This document shows positions 12,675-20,509 of a stretch of DNA of 20,509 nucleotides, piece after piece. Each line of letters starts with the position of its first letter. Within the stretch, counting starts at the first letter, position 1. The notes below the pieces were generated by a model. The model saw only the letters and a program-made list of their open reading frames with translations. It ran no database searches and was not told where the DNA came from. The position numbers and the translations under genes were made by a program. Source of the DNA: a virus; the IMG/VR virus record IMGVR_UViG_3300022542_000912, positions 1-20,509 of that record; one strand, 5' to 3'.

Positions 12675-13193
12675 ATGAAAGGGACTTTAAGCGATGCTCA
12701 GTTAAATTTCTTCGGGTTGTCCCTTTCACACGCCTTAGCAGAAGGAAGAAGTTTTTCTTTAGACTTTGAAGAGGATATTGTTGCTGCTGGAACTTATACG
12801 ATTGACTTTGTTACTAATTCAGATCCAGTACAATTAGCGATTGTTGATGTGAATACTTTGGCTACTCATTCACATTACGCTTTTTATTCTGGAGGAGATT
12901 ATTCTGGTGGTGGCCCATTGGCTCCGTTTAATTTGAATCTTTCATTACCAGATCAACCTAGTCCACTAGCTTCAATAGACGGTGGAGTAGCTATTGACGT
13001 AGCAGGTTCTTTGATAAGAGAAAAGCATTTGCTTGGATCTGGCATTGGGGCGAATAGGAGTGTTGTTTCTGGTGGTAGTGAGGTTGGGATGATATTCGCC
13101 GGAGATTCTCAATATTCATTAACTATAACTAATAGTGATTCTGGAGCTCAGGATTTCGATGTTGGATTGATCTTTGTAAGATTGAAACTTTAA
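12675..13193 (+). CDS. Putative virion beta-sandwich protein
   Basis: This 172-residue, beta-rich protein has many Gly and Ser residues. It has TYTIDFVTNSDPVQLAIVD (41-59), SHYAFYSGGDYSGGG (66-80), GIGANRSVVSGG and a final AGDSQYSLTITNSDSGAQDF (141-160). The alternation of short strands and the closing Y-x-L-x-I-T-N strand are common in small phage decoration or head-attachment proteins, but the exact family is uncertain. ATG 12675 is chosen over ATG 12661, whose frame stops after five codons. The ribosome site is weak. Confidence 0.65.
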   Translation: MKGTLSDAQLNFFGLSLSHALAEGRSFSLDFEEDIVAAGTYTIDFVTNSDPVQLAIVDVNTLATHSHYAFYSGGDYSGGGPLAPFNLNLSLPDQPSPLASIDGGVAIDVAGSLIREKHLLGSGIGANRSVVSGGSEVGMIFAGDSQYSLTITNSDSGAQDFDVGLIFVRLKL

Positions 13194-13208
13194 CTAAGGA
13201 GAACGAAG

Positions 13209-13424
13209 ATGGCTATAAAAAACACTATGAATAAAAGAGATGTTGCAAGATATCATAAAATGCTTGCCGATGATATTAGCATCAAGGAGATTTCAAAAGC
13301 AATGTTGATTTCAGAAAAGACACTCAGAATATTTACACCTGAAGCTGTAGATAAGATCAAGAAAAAAGACATTAGTGATCGCAAAGCTATTCTTCAAAAT
13401 GCCGGCAAAAAGGAAGATAAATAA
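13209..13424 (+). CDS. Small basic helical protein, possible HTH
   Basis: This 71-residue, Lys-rich protein has a good AAGGAG site. Residues 20-42 (ADDISIKEISKAMLISEKTLRIF) have the shape of a helix-turn-helix: SIKEISKAM, a turn, and SEKTLRIF. Short proteins of this kind often precede tail tubular protein A in podoviruses. A structural or a regulatory role is possible; the sequence does not decide. Confidence 0.6.
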   Translation: MAIKNTMNKRDVARYHKMLADDISIKEISKAMLISEKTLRIFTPEAVDKIKKKDISDRKAILQNAGKKEDK

Positions 13425-13426
13425 TC

Positions 13427-14047
13427 ATGGCAGCTAGTGCGATTGAAATTTGCAACATGATGCTGACTTGGCTTAGTACCAAGCAGATAGTCACGTTTGA
13501 TGATCTCAACAGTAAAGAATCTGAATTCTGCAACGCAAACTATGGCCCTTCAAGGCGCTCTGTGTTGGAAATTAGAGAATGGTCTTTCGCAACTAAGCGA
13601 GTAGAGCTGAACGCACTAGCTGCAACTCCGGTTTTCGGATACGATTATAAGTTCATTCTTCCTGAAAACTCTTTGAGAATCTTAGGGGTGTATAACCCAC
13701 TTGATACTGGTTCTTCCAATCCTCCTACTGAGCAACACAAGATAGAAGTTGACGATGGTACGACAGTCATTCTAGCGAATATCTCCGTCATACATGTCAA
13801 ATATATTTTTGATCAAAAGAATCCTGTTCTATTCTCCCCTGCTTTTGATCAGGCTCTCGCTGCTTACATGGGATATAACGGGGCGGTTCCATTAACACAA
13901 GACAAAGATCAGCAGGTTCGGATGTTTGGTGTTTACAAGGATCTTCTGGAAGAAGCGACGTTTGCAGATTCCTTGCAAGGCTCCAGAGAATTGCTGGAAA
14001 CTTCACAATTAGAAAATTCACGTAGAATGTTTGTGAGCCCTTCATAA
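13427..14047 (+). CDS. Tail tubular protein A (T7 gp11-like)
   Basis: This 206-residue protein forms the adaptor/gatekeeper ring below the portal in T7-like tails. Family features: IEICNMMLTWLSTKQIVTFD (6-25), the ANYGPSRRSVLEIREWSFATKR region (38-59), YKFILPENSLRILGVY (73-88) and a C-terminal helical region with PAFDQALAAYMGY. Length is typical. Its stop overlaps the next start (TAATG), so it is coupled to tail tubular protein B. Confidence 0.88.
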   Translation: MAASAIEICNMMLTWLSTKQIVTFDDLNSKESEFCNANYGPSRRSVLEIREWSFATKRVELNALAATPVFGYDYKFILPENSLRILGVYNPLDTGSSNPPTEQHKIEVDDGTTVILANISVIHVKYIFDQKNPVLFSPAFDQALAAYMGYNGAVPLTQDKDQQVRMFGVYKDLLEEATFADSLQGSRELLETSQLENSRRMFVSPS

Positions 14048-17000
14048 TGAAATACGAACTACAAAGATCTTTCGCAGCAGGAGAGCTTTCAGAACTCTTG
14101 TATATGCGGAATGATTTTGAAAATATATACAACTCTGGAGTTTCTAAGTTAAGAAATATGCGCCCAGATTCTCGTGGTCCAGCAATTTCTAGAGACGGGA
14201 TGAAGCACATCTTCACCATAGCTGGAGCAGATAACGCAAGAGTAGTTGTTCTTGAGCTCGTCGACGAGTTCATAGTATTTGTGTTTACAGATCTATTGCT
14301 AACAATTGTCAGAAATATAGACAATCCAATCACATCTACACTAGTTGCACCCTGGACAGCGGATCAAATAGATAGTCTTCAATTTGCTTCTGTTCCAGCT
14401 GACAATGTCGTATACATTGCGCACCCGAATGTCCAAACATATAAGCTAGAGATAAGTGCTATTGCTTTGCAGTCTCAATCGTTTTTTGCTGACGGAACCT
14501 TTGTCGTCCCTGCTGGGATAACTTCAATGACGATTTGCGTCAGCGGAGGTGGTGGCGGCGGCGGCGGTGGCGCTCATAGCTATCTAGATACCGGTGGAGG
14601 AGGCGGTGGTTCAGGGGCTGTCAAAGGCTCCATAACTACCATTCCGGCTGAGGTACTTGATATTATTATCGGTAGTGGTGGATCTTTAGGTGCTGGAGGA
14701 GGTGCTGGTTCTGGTGTAGGTTTTGATGGTGGAGATGGTTCTATAAGTTCTATTTCTGGTGATTTTGGCATAATATCTGCCGAAGGAGGCAAAGGTGGTG
14801 TTGGTGGCGGAGGCTCCCCTGCTGGAGGACTCGGAAGTGATGGTGGAGGAAACGGAGGTGCTGGTGCAGACCAAGGATCAGGCGGAGAAGATGGCATTGC
14901 GTGTTCGGCAGTATGCTCCGGAGGAGCCAATCGTGGAGGTCGTAACTTTGGTTTAGACGCCGGTGGAGGAGGTGGAGGCGGCGGCTTCGGGGCTGGAGGT
15001 AATTCAGTCAGCGGCTCAACTGGTATTTCCGCGCTTGATAATTCTGGAGCTGGTGGTGCTGGTGGTGGATACGTTTTCCTAACAGATGGAAAAAACGGAG
15101 GACTTGGTGGTTCTGGTAGAGTTAAAGTCTTCTGGGAAATTTCAACGACATTTGCTTTAGCTGCCGTTACGTTCACTGCGCTCCCAGTTAATTGGAATGG
15201 AACTAATTGGCCTTCTGTCTTGGCGTATTTCCAAGGGCGATTGTGGTTGGGTGGCACTCCATCTGACCCTGAGGAATTTGTTGCCTCTGTTGCAGGCTCC
15301 CCTGAAGATCTTACTATTGCTTCAGGTGCTATGGTTGAAACATTACAAAATTATGGTGCTATAAAGTGGATCATTGGAACGAAAGCTCTCGTCATTGGTA
15401 CACTTGAAGATGAGTATTTATTGGCCTCAGATAATAGGCTACTAGACGCAGCCGGAATAAGTGCAGAAATCCAATCTTCATATGGATCTTCTAATGCTCA
15501 GGCTATTATTATTGGCGACCAGATAATATATATAAGCGCTGACTCAAGACGAGTAAACGCAATGGACTATGACTGGGGGAAAAACAACTGGTCTTCTATT
15601 GACCTTTCGTTTTTCAGCGAACATTTGACAGAAGGGCTCGTCAAGAATTTTGCGTGGGCACAACAACCAGATAGGATTTTATGGATGGTCCTCCAGAATG
15701 GCAACCTTGCTTCTCTTTCTTATGAGCGAAGTAATAATGCTTTTGGATGGGCTTTACATGATACCCAAGGTTCAGTTCTTAGTGTCGCTTCAGGCTTTGA
15801 CGGTCAACAGAGTGTTCTAGTGCTGGCGGTCCAGCGGAATTCTGGTGATATTGAGATAGAGAGATTTTTTACTGAATATAAATTGGATTCATGGAAAGAA
15901 ACTTCTTCTGTCGCATCTAATAGGTGGAATATCTCCGCTTCCGTTTTTTTTCAGAACTTTGATATATTCACTAGTTCTGGAGAGCTTTATCCATACGGAA
16001 TATTCTTCAAAGAAGATGGATTGAAGTTATACACAATCGGGTTTTATCAGAACTATCTATCTGAGCATGAATTATCAGTAGCGTGGGATATTTCTACAGC
16101 AACTTTAAAATCGTTTGTTGATATGACAGGAACAGACCAATTGCTGCGTGGACTTTTCATTGATCCGACCGGTTTAAAATTATATTTTACTGGCGGGCAA
16201 TTTAATAAAGTTTATGAGTGGGATCTAGGAACTGCCTGGGATATATCTACTATCAGCTATAGCCAGCTCTTTGATCCTACTGTAGAAGATGCTTTTCCAA
16301 TGGGGGTATCTTTCCGTTTTGATGGCTTTAAGATGTACATCGTTGGCACTACTAATGATAAAGTATATGAGTACAACCTTACTGTTGCATGGGATATTTC
16401 AACAGCCGTCGTGTTTCAATCGCTTGATATCTCCGCAGAAGACACACAACCTCTTGAAATTTTCTTTAAGGAAGACGGCTTGAAGATGTATATTGTTGGG
16501 AACGTCAGTCAGAGTATATATGAATATGACCTTTCTCTATCATGGGATATTTCAACAGCAATTTTCAAACAACCTTTTCGTACCAGTAGTGAAGAAACTA
16601 ATCCACAAGGTGTCTTTATAAGGCAAGATGGATTGAAGATGTACTTATCTGGAGCAAGTGGTAATGGTTATATATATGAGTATGACTTTGTAGGGGACTA
16701 TATTTACGTAGAGGGATTTGACCATCTGGAGGGGATGACCGTTCAGATATTAATTGACGACGCAGTTCACCCGGAGAGGATCGTCGGAAGTGAATCGTCT
16801 TCTGGTGCTGGTGATGGCGTTGTCGGCAGGGTGTACCTTGAGACAGAAGGTTCCAATGTTGTTATTGGTCTTCAATATATACCGCAGCTCGTATCACTTC
16901 CATCTAATAAAGAGAGTGTTGATGGGAATGACTTCATGCATCAGAAAACGTACTCTGAGATTGCAGTTAAGTTGCTTAACTCTAGGCGCCCTATGGTTAA

Positions 17001-17187
17001 TGGGAGAGATACATTTGAGAGATCTCCAAATACTCCACAAGGAACACCTGAGCCAGCTAAAACTGAGTTGCTCATAATTACTGATACTGGATGGGATCAA
17101 GATGCACTTATAGAGGTTACACAACCTCTTCCATATCACTTGAAGATAGCTGCTATCGGTGGTAAATATAAGGCAAATAAGTTGTGA
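14047..17187 (+). CDS. Tail tubular protein B with glycine-rich and 5x51-residue inserts
   Basis: This 1046-residue protein is the tail nozzle protein (T7 gp12-like). The family frame is intact in three blocks. The N-terminus has RSFAAGELSELLYMRNDF (7-24) and AISRDGMKHI. The middle has WPSVLAYFQGRLWLGGTPSD (388-407) and SSYGSSNAQAIIIGDQIIYI. The C-terminus has GFDHLEGMTVQILIDDAVHP (890-909) and ends near TQPLPYHLKIAAIGG. Two inserts interrupt it: a glycine-rich domain (about 144-365, nt 14476-15141) opening with FFADGTFVVPAGITSMTI, as in glycine-rich fibre domains, and five repeats at exactly 51-residue spacing (about 625-883, nt 15919-16695). The nozzle would thus display extra surface modules, perhaps for receptor binding. 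Confidence 0.88.
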   Translation: MKYELQRSFAAGELSELLYMRNDFENIYNSGVSKLRNMRPDSRGPAISRDGMKHIFTIAGADNARVVVLELVDEFIVFVFTDLLLTIVRNIDNPITSTLVAPWTADQIDSLQFASVPADNVVYIAHPNVQTYKLEISAIALQSQSFFADGTFVVPAGITSMTICVSGGGGGGGGGAHSYLDTGGGGGGSGAVKGSITTIPAEVLDIIIGSGGSLGAGGGAGSGVGFDGGDGSISSISGDFGIISAEGGKGGVGGGGSPAGGLGSDGGGNGGAGADQGSGGEDGIACSAVCSGGANRGGRNFGLDAGGGGGGGGFGAGGNSVSGSTGISALDNSGAGGAGGGYVFLTDGKNGGLGGSGRVKVFWEISTTFALAAVTFTALPVNWNGTNWPSVLAYFQGRLWLGGTPSDPEEFVASVAGSPEDLTIASGAMVETLQNYGAIKWIIGTKALVIGTLEDEYLLASDNRLLDAAGISAEIQSSYGSSNAQAIIIGDQIIYISADSRRVNAMDYDWGKNNWSSIDLSFFSEHLTEGLVKNFAWAQQPDRILWMVLQNGNLASLSYERSNNAFGWALHDTQGSVLSVASGFDGQQSVLVLAVQRNSGDIEIERFFTEYKLDSWKETSSVASNRWNISASVFFQNFDIFTSSGELYPYGIFFKEDGLKLYTIGFYQNYLSEHELSVAWDISTATLKSFVDMTGTDQLLRGLFIDPTGLKLYFTGGQFNKVYEWDLGTAWDISTISYSQLFDPTVEDAFPMGVSFRFDGFKMYIVGTTNDKVYEYNLTVAWDISTAVVFQSLDISAEDTQPLEIFFKEDGLKMYIVGNVSQSIYEYDLSLSWDISTAIFKQPFRTSSEETNPQGVFIRQDGLKMYLSGASGNGYIYEYDFVGDYIYVEGFDHLEGMTVQILIDDAVHPERIVGSESSSGAGDGVVGRVYLETEGSNVVIGLQYIPQLVSLPSNKESVDGNDFMHQKTYSEIAVKLLNSRRPMVNGRDTFERSPNTPQGTPEPAKTELLIITDTGWDQDALIEVTQPLPYHLKIAAIGGKYKANKL
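14476..15141 (+). other. Glycine-rich domain insert within tail tubular protein B
   Basis: Residues about 144-365 are dominated by glycine runs (up to nine in a row near 167-175) with alternating Ser, Ala and Asp. It opens with GTFVVPAGITSMTICVSGG and ends with SGRVKVFW, the usual frame of glycine-rich phage fibre domains. It separates AHPNVQTYKLEI from TTFALAAVTFTALPVNW, which are adjacent in ordinary nozzle proteins. Confidence 0.7.
15919..16695 (+). repeat. Five 153-bp (51-residue) coding repeats
   Basis: Repeat positions are marked by GIFFKEDGLKLY (651), GLFIDPTGLKLY (702), GVSFRFDGFKMY (753), EIFFKEDGLKMY (804) and GVFIRQDGLKMY (855), each 51 residues apart, and by WDIST at 680, 731, 782 and 833. 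Four-strand blade-like spacing suggests a beta-propeller or solenoid. There are no insertions or deletions between copies. Confidence 0.85.
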
Positions 17188-17621
17188 TTATCCAAGTTGA
17201 AAAGTTAGATTCTTATTTGATAGAGGAGTGTAATTCTATATTGAAGCGCAACTATGCAGAATCTGGTCATCTTGTGGAAGACCTTGAGATTAGTTGGAAT
17301 TCTTATTTGAAAATTGGGGATGCGTTTGTTGCTATCATCATGCGAGATGGTGCTAGTAAGATCCAGGGGATTCTATTCTTCCTTGTGTCTCCATATAGCC
17401 ACGTTGTTTCAATAAAGTCTGCCCAGCAGATTACGTTTTATATAGAAAAGGAGCATCGCTTCTATTGCAAAGCGATGATTGAATTTTCAGAAAGCTTTTT
17501 CATGAATGAAGGTGTGGATCTTATCATTCAATCTTCTAGATATGAAGACGCATTCTGTGGTGTTCTTTCCAATATGGGTTACACACCGAGTGATTTAACG
17601 TTTATGAAGAGGATATCATAA
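17184..17621 (+). CDS. GNAT-like protein in internal virion cluster
   Basis: This 145-residue protein begins at GTG overlapping the previous stop (GTGA). It has the layout of a GCN5-related N-acetyltransferase: strands about 46-53 and 59-67, a strand QQITFYIEK (81-89), a helix MIEFSESFFMNEG (98-110) and a C-terminal LSNMGYTPSDLTFMKRI (128-144). The acetyl-CoA loop normally has a Gly-rich R/Q-x-x-G-x-G/A; here it is EHRFYCKAM, without glycines, so activity is doubtful. GNAT-like genes occur at this place in several podovirus groups, just before the internal virion proteins, and may have a structural or DNA-ejection role. It could instead still acetylate a host protein. Confidence 0.65.
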   Translation: MIIQVEKLDSYLIEECNSILKRNYAESGHLVEDLEISWNSYLKIGDAFVAIIMRDGASKIQGILFFLVSPYSHVVSIKSAQQITFYIEKEHRFYCKAMIEFSESFFMNEGVDLIIQSSRYEDAFCGVLSNMGYTPSDLTFMKRIS

Positions 17622-18040
17622 TGGGAGTTGGAGTAGCCACCGCCTCTTTGTTCTATACTGTCTACACAACAGAAGAGCAAAAGAGCGAGCAAAGAGAGAT
17701 AGACAGATTGAACGAAGCAAATCTGGCAGCTGAAAGCAAAGAGGCCGAGAGAAGAGTTGGTGAGTCAAATGCACGAACTGCCATATTGCTTCGCTCTGCC
17801 GCCGCTGCTTCTGGTTTTGCTGCTGGTGGCTCTAAGTCAGAGTATGTAGGCTCTATTATACAAGAGCAACAACGGGAGTTAGACTGGATGAAAACCTCTG
17901 GAGCTAGCAGATTGAGCATCATGCGTGCAGAATCTTCCGCTAGGATGCGCTTGTTGAATGCTCAACAGGCAGCGGGAATTTTCAAAGGTATTGGTGGCGC
18001 ATATTCTGCCGGTGTCAAAGAAGGGTATTGGGGCACATGA
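17621..18040 (+). CDS. Internal virion protein, gp14-like
   Basis: This 139-residue protein overlaps the GNAT-like stop (TAATG). It starts with a short hydrophobic segment (GVGVATASLFYTVY), then a charged helix, then an Ala/Ser/Arg-rich region with RSAAAASGFAAGGSKSEYV (58-76) and MRAESSARMRLLNAQQAAGI (100-119). This composition and its place before two larger internal proteins fit the T7 gp14-type protein that is ejected with the DNA and helps form a channel across the host envelope. Similarity is of pattern, not close sequence. Confidence 0.7.
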   Translation: MGVGVATASLFYTVYTTEEQKSEQREIDRLNEANLAAESKEAERRVGESNARTAILLRSAAAASGFAAGGSKSEYVGSIIQEQQRELDWMKTSGASRLSIMRAESSARMRLLNAQQAAGIFKGIGGAYSAGVKEGYWGT

Positions 18041-20127
18041 GAATAACGGTACCAAGTAGTGCACCAGTTCAGAGCTTAGGCCGGAAAGCACCTGCTGCCA
18101 GGGATACTTCGATGGAGCAGGCATTACAATCCGTCCAAGCTGATCTTGAAAATGTTCGGAATATAAAGGGGAAGCGACAAGTCCAACAATCCCGATTGTT
18201 TGCTCAGAAGGGTAGTGACGAGATCAAAGCTCAATGGGGAGGCCGAGAATCTTTTTCTGTGGAAGAGCTTCCTTCAGAGGTTGTCACAGAGGGGATGCTC
18301 CTTGAAGGGCGCGTTAATTCTGCTGAGGTTTACCCTGAGATATATCGCTTATCTATGGATAAAGTCCTGAAGGATGCTGCGCTCATCATTGACGATGCTC
18401 AGTTTCGATCTGACTGGCAAGCTGAAGCAAACATAAAAATATCCGCTGCGAACTCTGCTATCCAACAAAAAGCGAACAAGGATATAGAAACTCAGATATA
18501 TAGTGATCAGAAGAGACAGTATTCTACCGCTGATAGCAACGGAGATACAGCAAGCATGCTCGCTATAGTTGACAATATGCGTGAACTTGGCGTAGCTTCC
18601 AATGAAGATCTTAAGTTCTTTGAGCTTAAGGCTCAGAAATCTGGCGAGACTAATGCTTATACGGAAGCAAAGATTGCAGCTGACGTCCCTTTGATGAAAG
18701 ACATTATTGAATTTCTCAAGGAAGAAAAGGGTTATAGGAAGAATGGTGGTAATTTAAATGACAGAGAAAGACTTGTTGAAATCCATAAGTTACAAACTGA
18801 GATCGGAAAAATAGAGCGATCTAATTCTTCCACAGTGAAAGCAGAGAAGAAGATGGTGGCTCGCGAAGTTCGGATAAATATCAAGAATCTACTAAGCGGA
18901 AAAGCTGCAGATACAAGCGGTATGCTTGACCTAGTAGATAAGGCTCAGAGTGTTAATTTATCTCCTGCTAAAATACAAGACCTTAGATCTGCATTTAATT
19001 TTGCATCAGCGAATGACGGGCAAATTTTGATGTCTCGTTTTGAAAGACCTGAAGCCGTTGAACAAGCTGTTGCCAGATCTGGATTAAAGGGGTTTGAGAA
19101 AACAGAGTTGAAAAATAGATTGGAGGAATCACATAGGAAGCAATCTTTAAAAGAGAAAGATGACCCAATGCAGTCTGCATCGGATGCTGGATTTGCCTCT
19201 TTGTCCCCAATAGATGCTGAAACACCTCGAGAATTTGCGATGCAAGTTCGTACTCGAATACAACAGATGGACGGCATCCAAGAGAATTACCAGATCTTTG
19301 AAGATAAGCCTTTTACCAAAACGGAAGCTGCGCTACTGTCAGACCGAGTGAATAATTTACCTGCTGGTAAGAAAGCTGAGTACTTGCAATCACTAACACT
19401 TGCATTAGGTGAAGACTCTGCTCTTGTGTACGAGCAACTTGGCATTGATGGAGGAGTTGGGGCACTATCTATAGCTGGCATCACTTCTTTGCATGGTACT
19501 GAAGATCAGGCATTTGCTATCCTCAAAGGCGGTGAGTATCTAGAAAAAAACAAAGAAGAAATTACTACAGTTAAGTCTACCTTGAATCCAAGGATAAGAA
19601 GAGACTTGGGGGATATGTTCTTTAACGCAGAGGGCACACAGGCTGCTACAAAAGAGGCATTGACAAATGCTTATACTTATTACGTAAAAAAGAAAGGTGG
19701 CAATTTCGACTCATTCGACGATGATGCTTATGACAAAGCTATGCAAGCAGCAACCGGTGGTACTGTAACCTACGGTGATAATTTATTGCAAGCTCCCGTA
19801 TTCGGGATGAAACAAGACGACTTTTCTGATTGGGTTGAGAACACAGACCCTGCTTGGATCGATGAGTTAGGTAGTATATCCGGTATGAGTTCTGCTAATT
19901 TTACCTCTATCTTGAAAGATGGTGATTTCAAAATGGGGATGGCAAAGTATGGTGAGTATTATATCATGCGAAATAATGGCGACCATTTAGAGAATGAAAC
20001 TTTTGGTGGGGCTTTTGTCTTGAAGTACAATCCTGACAAAGTTCTACCTAAAGCCCCACGCGGCAGAGGACGTTTGCGTGAAAGAGCGCGTGTGAATAAA
20101 CTTAGAGATTCAAGAGGTGGTAGATAA
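18037..20127 (+). CDS. Internal virion protein, gp15-like
   Basis: This 696-residue protein is largely helical and polar with no enzymatic motif or membrane segment seen. ATG 18037 is chosen because it overlaps the previous stop as ATGA, like several neighbours; a TTG nine bases upstream would add only three residues. The N-terminus is MRITVPSSAPVQSLGRKA, then long coiled-coil-like helices (residues 20-320), a mixed alpha region and a basic Arg/Gly-rich C-terminus (APRGRGRLRERARVNKLRD). By order it matches the second ejection protein of T7-like virions (gp15), which binds in the tube spanning the periplasm. The assignment depends on context. Confidence 0.7.
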   Translation: MRITVPSSAPVQSLGRKAPAARDTSMEQALQSVQADLENVRNIKGKRQVQQSRLFAQKGSDEIKAQWGGRESFSVEELPSEVVTEGMLLEGRVNSAEVYPEIYRLSMDKVLKDAALIIDDAQFRSDWQAEANIKISAANSAIQQKANKDIETQIYSDQKRQYSTADSNGDTASMLAIVDNMRELGVASNEDLKFFELKAQKSGETNAYTEAKIAADVPLMKDIIEFLKEEKGYRKNGGNLNDRERLVEIHKLQTEIGKIERSNSSTVKAEKKMVAREVRINIKNLLSGKAADTSGMLDLVDKAQSVNLSPAKIQDLRSAFNFASANDGQILMSRFERPEAVEQAVARSGLKGFEKTELKNRLEESHRKQSLKEKDDPMQSASDAGFASLSPIDAETPREFAMQVRTRIQQMDGIQENYQIFEDKPFTKTEAALLSDRVNNLPAGKKAEYLQSLTLALGEDSALVYEQLGIDGGVGALSIAGITSLHGTEDQAFAILKGGEYLEKNKEEITTVKSTLNPRIRRDLGDMFFNAEGTQAATKEALTNAYTYYVKKKGGNFDSFDDDAYDKAMQAATGGTVTYGDNLLQAPVFGMKQDDFSDWVENTDPAWIDELGSISGMSSANFTSILKDGDFKMGMAKYGEYYIMRNNGDHLENETFGGAFVLKYNPDKVLPKAPRGRGRLRERARVNKLRDSRGGR

Positions 20128-20509
20128 ATGGGATTCCGATTTAATACTGGTAGCTATAAGGAGTGGGCTGACAAGAATGCCAAACCTTTTGCAGGGTATT
20201 CTTCTGTCGAAGAAAATTTCACAGCTGGTGTTGGACAAGTGTTTGATGAAGAATCTACTATCTCAAGAGTTCTTTGGAATAATGGGGAGCAGGAAAGAAA
20301 TCAACAGATCAAAGACTTGGCTGAGAACGGCACGATAGATGAAGCTGTGATGTCTATGTTCACCGAGAAGAAACTCCGTGGTGGGAGAGCTGACAAAGTA
20401 GACTACAGTGCTATAGCAGAATATCTAAATGAAAATAAGATGCTCGATGAATCAATAGATACTGATGAGGATCTAGATAAAGTTAGAAATGACGAACTAG
20501 CAAGTCTAC
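20128..20509 (+). CDS. Start of third internal virion protein (partial)
   Basis: ATG 20128 directly follows the gp15-like stop, and the frame stays open for 127 codons to the right edge. The protein begins MGFRFNTGSYKEWADKNAKP and is acidic and helical, with no recognisable domain yet. In T7-like order the next protein is the largest internal virion protein (gp16), often with a lysozyme or transglycosylase domain; that part would lie outside the window. The frame is supported by the immediate stop-start junction and by the lack of stops. Confidence 0.75.
   Translation, partial: MGFRFNTGSYKEWADKNAKPFAGYSSVEENFTAGVGQVFDEESTISRVLWNNGEQERNQQIKDLAENGTIDEAVMSMFTEKKLRGGRADKVDYSAIAEYLNENKMLDESIDTDEDLDKVRNDELASL

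Noticed and set aside
14580-15257. Long proline-rich ORF on the minus strand
   Set aside because: It is the mirror of the glycine-rich coding region: GGN codons read on the other strand give CCN proline codons. It has no ribosome site and lies wholly inside tail tubular protein B.
11231-17187. Diversity-generating retroelement target, as in the Bordetella phage with the Bbp19 gene
   Set aside because: No reverse transcriptase or template repeat is visible, and the repeats in the nozzle gene are in-frame structural duplications rather than a template/variable pair.
18028-18036. TTG start of the gp15-like protein
   Set aside because: ATG at 18037 forms an ATGA overlap with the upstream stop, as in neighbouring genes, and needs no rare start codon.

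Overview
The window reads as a stretch of a tailed, short-tailed (podovirus-type) double-stranded DNA phage or prophage genome. The clearest signs are the T7-style virion genes in order on the + strand: small and large terminase, head-to-tail connector (portal), a Bbp19-like small protein, scaffold, major capsid protein, fibre/decoration-like proteins, tail tubular proteins A and B, a GNAT-like protein, and two internal virion proteins plus the start of a third. Replication genes are an archaeo-eukaryotic-type primase fused to a DUF3987-like helicase and a RusA Holliday-junction resolvase. I see no phage RNA polymerase, DNA polymerase, integrase, lysis gene, tRNA or CRISPR inside the window, so temperate or lytic lifestyle and host cannot be fixed. 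Strong AGGAG-type ribosome sites and moderate AT richness fit a bacterial (probably proteobacterial, possibly aquatic) host; that is inference.

Layout. (1) 1-156: a leftward gene running off the left edge. (2) 157-417: a divergent control region with a 22-bp palindrome flanked by TATAAT boxes in both directions, short direct repeats and a 14-bp palindrome. (3) 418-3673: rightward replication module (HTH protein, primase-helicase, RusA), all with GTG or TTG starts. (4) 3700-4520: a compact leftward operon of three small ORFs (46 aa with a probable ATT start, 105 aa, 26-aa membrane peptide), interleaved with hairpins built on the motif TTAGSCTAA, started by a second copy of the 22-bp palindrome and ended by a hairpin. 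(5) 4521-4945: non-coding, with a five-copy iteron-like array (ACGTAAGCA cores). (6) 4946-20509: the late virion operon, tightly packed with many ATGA/TAATG overlaps, broken mainly by the leader of the capsid gene and a terminator hairpin just after it; it continues past the right edge.

How it works together (inference). The two palindromes each sit exactly 34 bp (centre to centre) upstream of a -10 hexamer, so one regulator may co-control the replication operon and the leftward small-ORF operon. The leftward operon and the iteron array separate early from late genes and are the least explained, most interesting part of the window. In the late operon the tail tubular protein B gene is unusual: it carries a glycine-rich insert and five repeats of exactly 51 residues inside an otherwise standard tail-nozzle protein, which suggests that host-recognition or protective modules have been placed directly on the nozzle.
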